Source: JANWYT01 sp034432435 (lineage in GTDB: Bacteria; Chloroflexota; Anaerolineae; Aggregatilineales; Phototrophicaceae). From it: 7,002 nucleotides of DNA. Below the pieces are notes generated by a model. The model saw only the letters and a program-made list of their open reading frames with translations. It was not told the origin of the DNA and ran no database searches. Shown here piece after piece: positions 5,772 to 7,002 of this stretch (its first letter is position 1; each line of letters opens with the position of its first letter). A program made the translations under genes and the position numbers. The DNA lies in assembly GCA_034432435.1 (NCBI GenBank), contig DAOUBS010000124.1, positions 1-7,002 on the forward strand. Direction: 5' to 3'.

Positions 5772-6256
5772 TTCGAGTGGCACAAGCAGAAGATTGTGAG
5801 CGGATCGGTGCGCTGTGGTCGCAGTTGGTGGCCTATCATCGCGCACTAGACGCAGCAATGCCTGAAGCGACACATGACGGGCCACAGCGCTACGCGGCGC
5901 GCATCCAGGGCCTTCTAAATGATTCACACAGTCGTACCTACGTGGCTGTGGTCGACGGTGAAATTGTCGGCTACATCACGGGCATGATTGCGAAAATGAG
6001 CCTTGAGATGTTCAGGGCAGATGTGATTGGTTATATCGGCGATGTGTTTGTAGAGGAGGCCAATCGCGGGCGTGGCATCGGCCGAGCGTTGGTGCGCGCG
6101 ATGGAGCAGTTTTTTGCCTCGTGCAACGTGTTCGAGTATGAGTGGTTTGTGGCCAGTACGAATGCCGTTGGGCAGGCCTTCTGGCGCAGCCTCGGCGCGC
6201 GAGAAGTGGTTGTCCGCATGCGGAACCGCGTAGATCTTTCAGAAAGTGAGGCGTAA
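5765..6256 (+). CDS. GNAT-family N-acetyltransferase (second of a tandem pair)
   Basis: A 163-residue protein with a complete GNAT domain, transferring an acetyl group from acetyl-CoA to an amine whose identity the sequence does not reveal. It begins MLIRVAQAEDCERIGALWSQ, the usual first strand and helix. TYVAVVDGEIVGYITG (58-73) forms the central strands, and IGDVFVEEANRGRGIGRALV (91-110) is strand 4 with an intact acetyl-CoA loop R101-G-R-G104-I-G106. STNAVGQAFWRSLGARE (131-147) has the conserved asparagine, aromatic residue and final helix of the fold. The start was chosen at ATG 5765 because the GNAT homology begins there; it overlaps the preceding gene by 7 bases (ATGCTAA). The AlaX gene starts one base after the stop, so coupled translation is likely. 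Neighbouring GNATs may act on the same or related targets, but they are too diverged to call a recent duplication. Confidence 0.9.
   Translation: MLIRVAQAEDCERIGALWSQLVAYHRALDAAMPEATHDGPQRYAARIQGLLNDSHSRTYVAVVDGEIVGYITGMIAKMSLEMFRADVIGYIGDVFVEEANRGRGIGRALVRAMEQFFASCNVFEYEWFVASTNAVGQAFWRSLGAREVVVRMRNRVDLSESEA
6248..6251 (+). promoter_or_regulatory. Ribosome binding site that fixes the AlaX start
   Basis: GAGG lies six bases before ATG 6258, within the last codons of the GNAT gene. An in-frame GTG at 6246 would start inside this site and add only four residues (MRRK) absent from the domain, so ATG 6258 is preferred. Confidence 0.6.
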
Positions 6257-6257
6257 G

Positions 6258-6968
6258 ATGCAGCTGCTTTATCAGACGGACAGCTACTGCCGGTCGTTCG
6301 ACGCAGAGGTAACAGCGATTGACGCGGCACAGAACGCGGTGCAGCTTTCAGCGACGGCGTTCTACCCGGGCGGAGGCGGCCAGCCCTGCGACACGGGGCT
6401 TCTCGTAGTCAACAGCGAGACGCTGCCTGTCACAAAAGTTCAAAAGGGCAATTGGCACGTGCTGGACGGCGCGCTGCCTGCGGTTGGAACGGCAGTGCAT
6501 GGGGAGATCGACTGGGAGAAGCGCTACCAGCTGATGCGCATTCACACCGCGCTGCACGTGCTGTGCGGAGTCGTGTTCCGCACGTATGGCGCGCTGGTCA
6601 CAGGCGGAGACATGCAGCCACTGCAAGGGCGCATGGATTTTGAGTTTGAGCGCATGCAGCGGGAATTGGTGGACGACATCGAGGCGCGCATCAACGCAGA
6701 GGTGGCCGCTGGGCGTGAGGTGCGCGTGCAGGTGCTGCCACGCCAGGAAGCGTTTCAGATCCCTGACTTGATTCGCACCAAGATCAACTTGCTACCAGAG
6801 GGGATTACTGAAGTGCGAACGGTGGAGATCGTCGGGCTGGACTTGCAAGCCTGCGGCGGCACACATCTGGCTAACACCGCTGAAATTGGCCGCCTGCGCG
6901 TCAGCGACTACAAGAGCAAGGGCGGGATCAACAAACGCATTTACCTTGAAGTGGTTGACACGCCATGA
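6258..6968 (+). CDS. alaX: AlaX-type alanyl-tRNA editing hydrolase
   Basis: A 236-residue free-standing homologue of the editing domain of alanyl-tRNA synthetase, which hydrolyses Ser-tRNA(Ala) (and Gly-tRNA(Ala) in some members) in the cytoplasm to prevent mistranslation. The N-terminal barrel carries the signature FYPGGGGQPCDTG (residues 35-47), matching the FHPEGGGQ-type motif of AlaRS. The zinc site is complete: HxxxH in RIHTALHVL (H96, H100) and CxxxH in QACGGTHLANTAEIG (C199, H203). Its length and N-terminal barrel fit the medium AlaX-M type; AlaX-S is shorter and AlaX-L has an added C-terminal domain. ATG 6258 is preceded by GAGG at good spacing and follows the GNAT stop by one base. 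Its own stop overlaps the next start (ATGA). No amino-acid-activating domain is present, so it acts in trans. Function is confident; substrate preference is not decided. Confidence 0.95.
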   Translation: MQLLYQTDSYCRSFDAEVTAIDAAQNAVQLSATAFYPGGGGQPCDTGLLVVNSETLPVTKVQKGNWHVLDGALPAVGTAVHGEIDWEKRYQLMRIHTALHVLCGVVFRTYGALVTGGDMQPLQGRMDFEFERMQRELVDDIEARINAEVAAGREVRVQVLPRQEAFQIPDLIRTKINLLPEGITEVRTVEIVGLDLQACGGTHLANTAEIGRLRVSDYKSKGGINKRIYLEVVDTP

Positions 6969-7002
6969 GGCAGCTTCATCCGGTGGGGCTGCGAGAGCGG
7001 TT
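6965..7002 (+). CDS. Start of an unidentified downstream gene (3' partial)
   Basis: ATG at 6965 overlaps the AlaX stop in the ATGA arrangement typical of coupled operon genes. The frame stays open to the window edge for 12 codons (MRQLHPVGLRER). Only weak ribosome-site likeness (GAAG, 6949-6952) is present. Too little is visible to name a family; the overlap and open frame are the only support. Confidence 0.45.
   Translation, partial: MRQLHPVGLRER

Noticed and set aside
1..7002. tRNA genes, CRISPR repeats, insertion-sequence ends and toxin-antitoxin pairs.
   Set aside because: Reading both strands showed no cloverleaf-like segment, regularly spaced repeats, transposase or flanking inverted repeats, and no room for small gene pairs in spacers of 1, 8, 11, 44 and 91 bases.

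Overview
The window is a gene-dense piece of a bacterial chromosome, with GC by eye in the high 50s percent. Only about 150 bases lie outside genes, and nothing suggests a mobile element, phage, CRISPR array or RNA gene. Several proteins resemble those of Chloroflexota (Chloroflexus/Anaerolineae-like bacteria): a tRNA nucleotidyltransferase-type protein with a worn HD domain, an RsmD with an APPQY motif, a stand-alone UroD-superfamily protein of the PVxLWRHxPxDDQ subgroup, and a large GT-C-like PTPS-related/YfhO-like membrane protein. The phylum is an inference from protein style, not from a marker gene.

Layout. (1) Bases 3-1010, plus strand: C-terminal two thirds of a class II CCA-adding enzyme/poly(A) polymerase family protein, cut by the left edge. 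(2) Bases 1007-2942, minus strand, read right to left: a 119-residue TPR protein, a UroD-superfamily protein and the 16S rRNA methyltransferase RsmD, with gaps of 11 and 8 bases, so probably one operon. RsmD ends tail-to-tail on the CCA-type gene with a 4-base overlap. (3) Bases 3034-5301, minus strand: a 755-residue polytopic membrane protein, separated from the TPR gene by 91 bases that hold a plausible promoter. (4) A 44-base divergent spacer carries a good minus-strand promoter placed so that the membrane-protein mRNA may be leaderless. (5) Bases 5346-7002, plus strand: two GNAT acetyltransferases, an AlaX-type alanyl-tRNA editing protein, and the first codons of an unidentified gene. These four are joined by overlaps of 7 and 4 bases and a gap of 1 base, and look translationally coupled.

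Functionally the window mixes translation and RNA maintenance (tRNA 3'-end family protein, RsmD, AlaX) with an envelope-type membrane protein and enzymes of unknown substrate. I found no clear new defence or mobile system. The points most worth a second look are the altered catalytic motif of RsmD, the lost HD pair in the CCA-type protein, the compact GNAT-GNAT-AlaX-unknown operon, and the orphan UroD-family and GT-C-like proteins.
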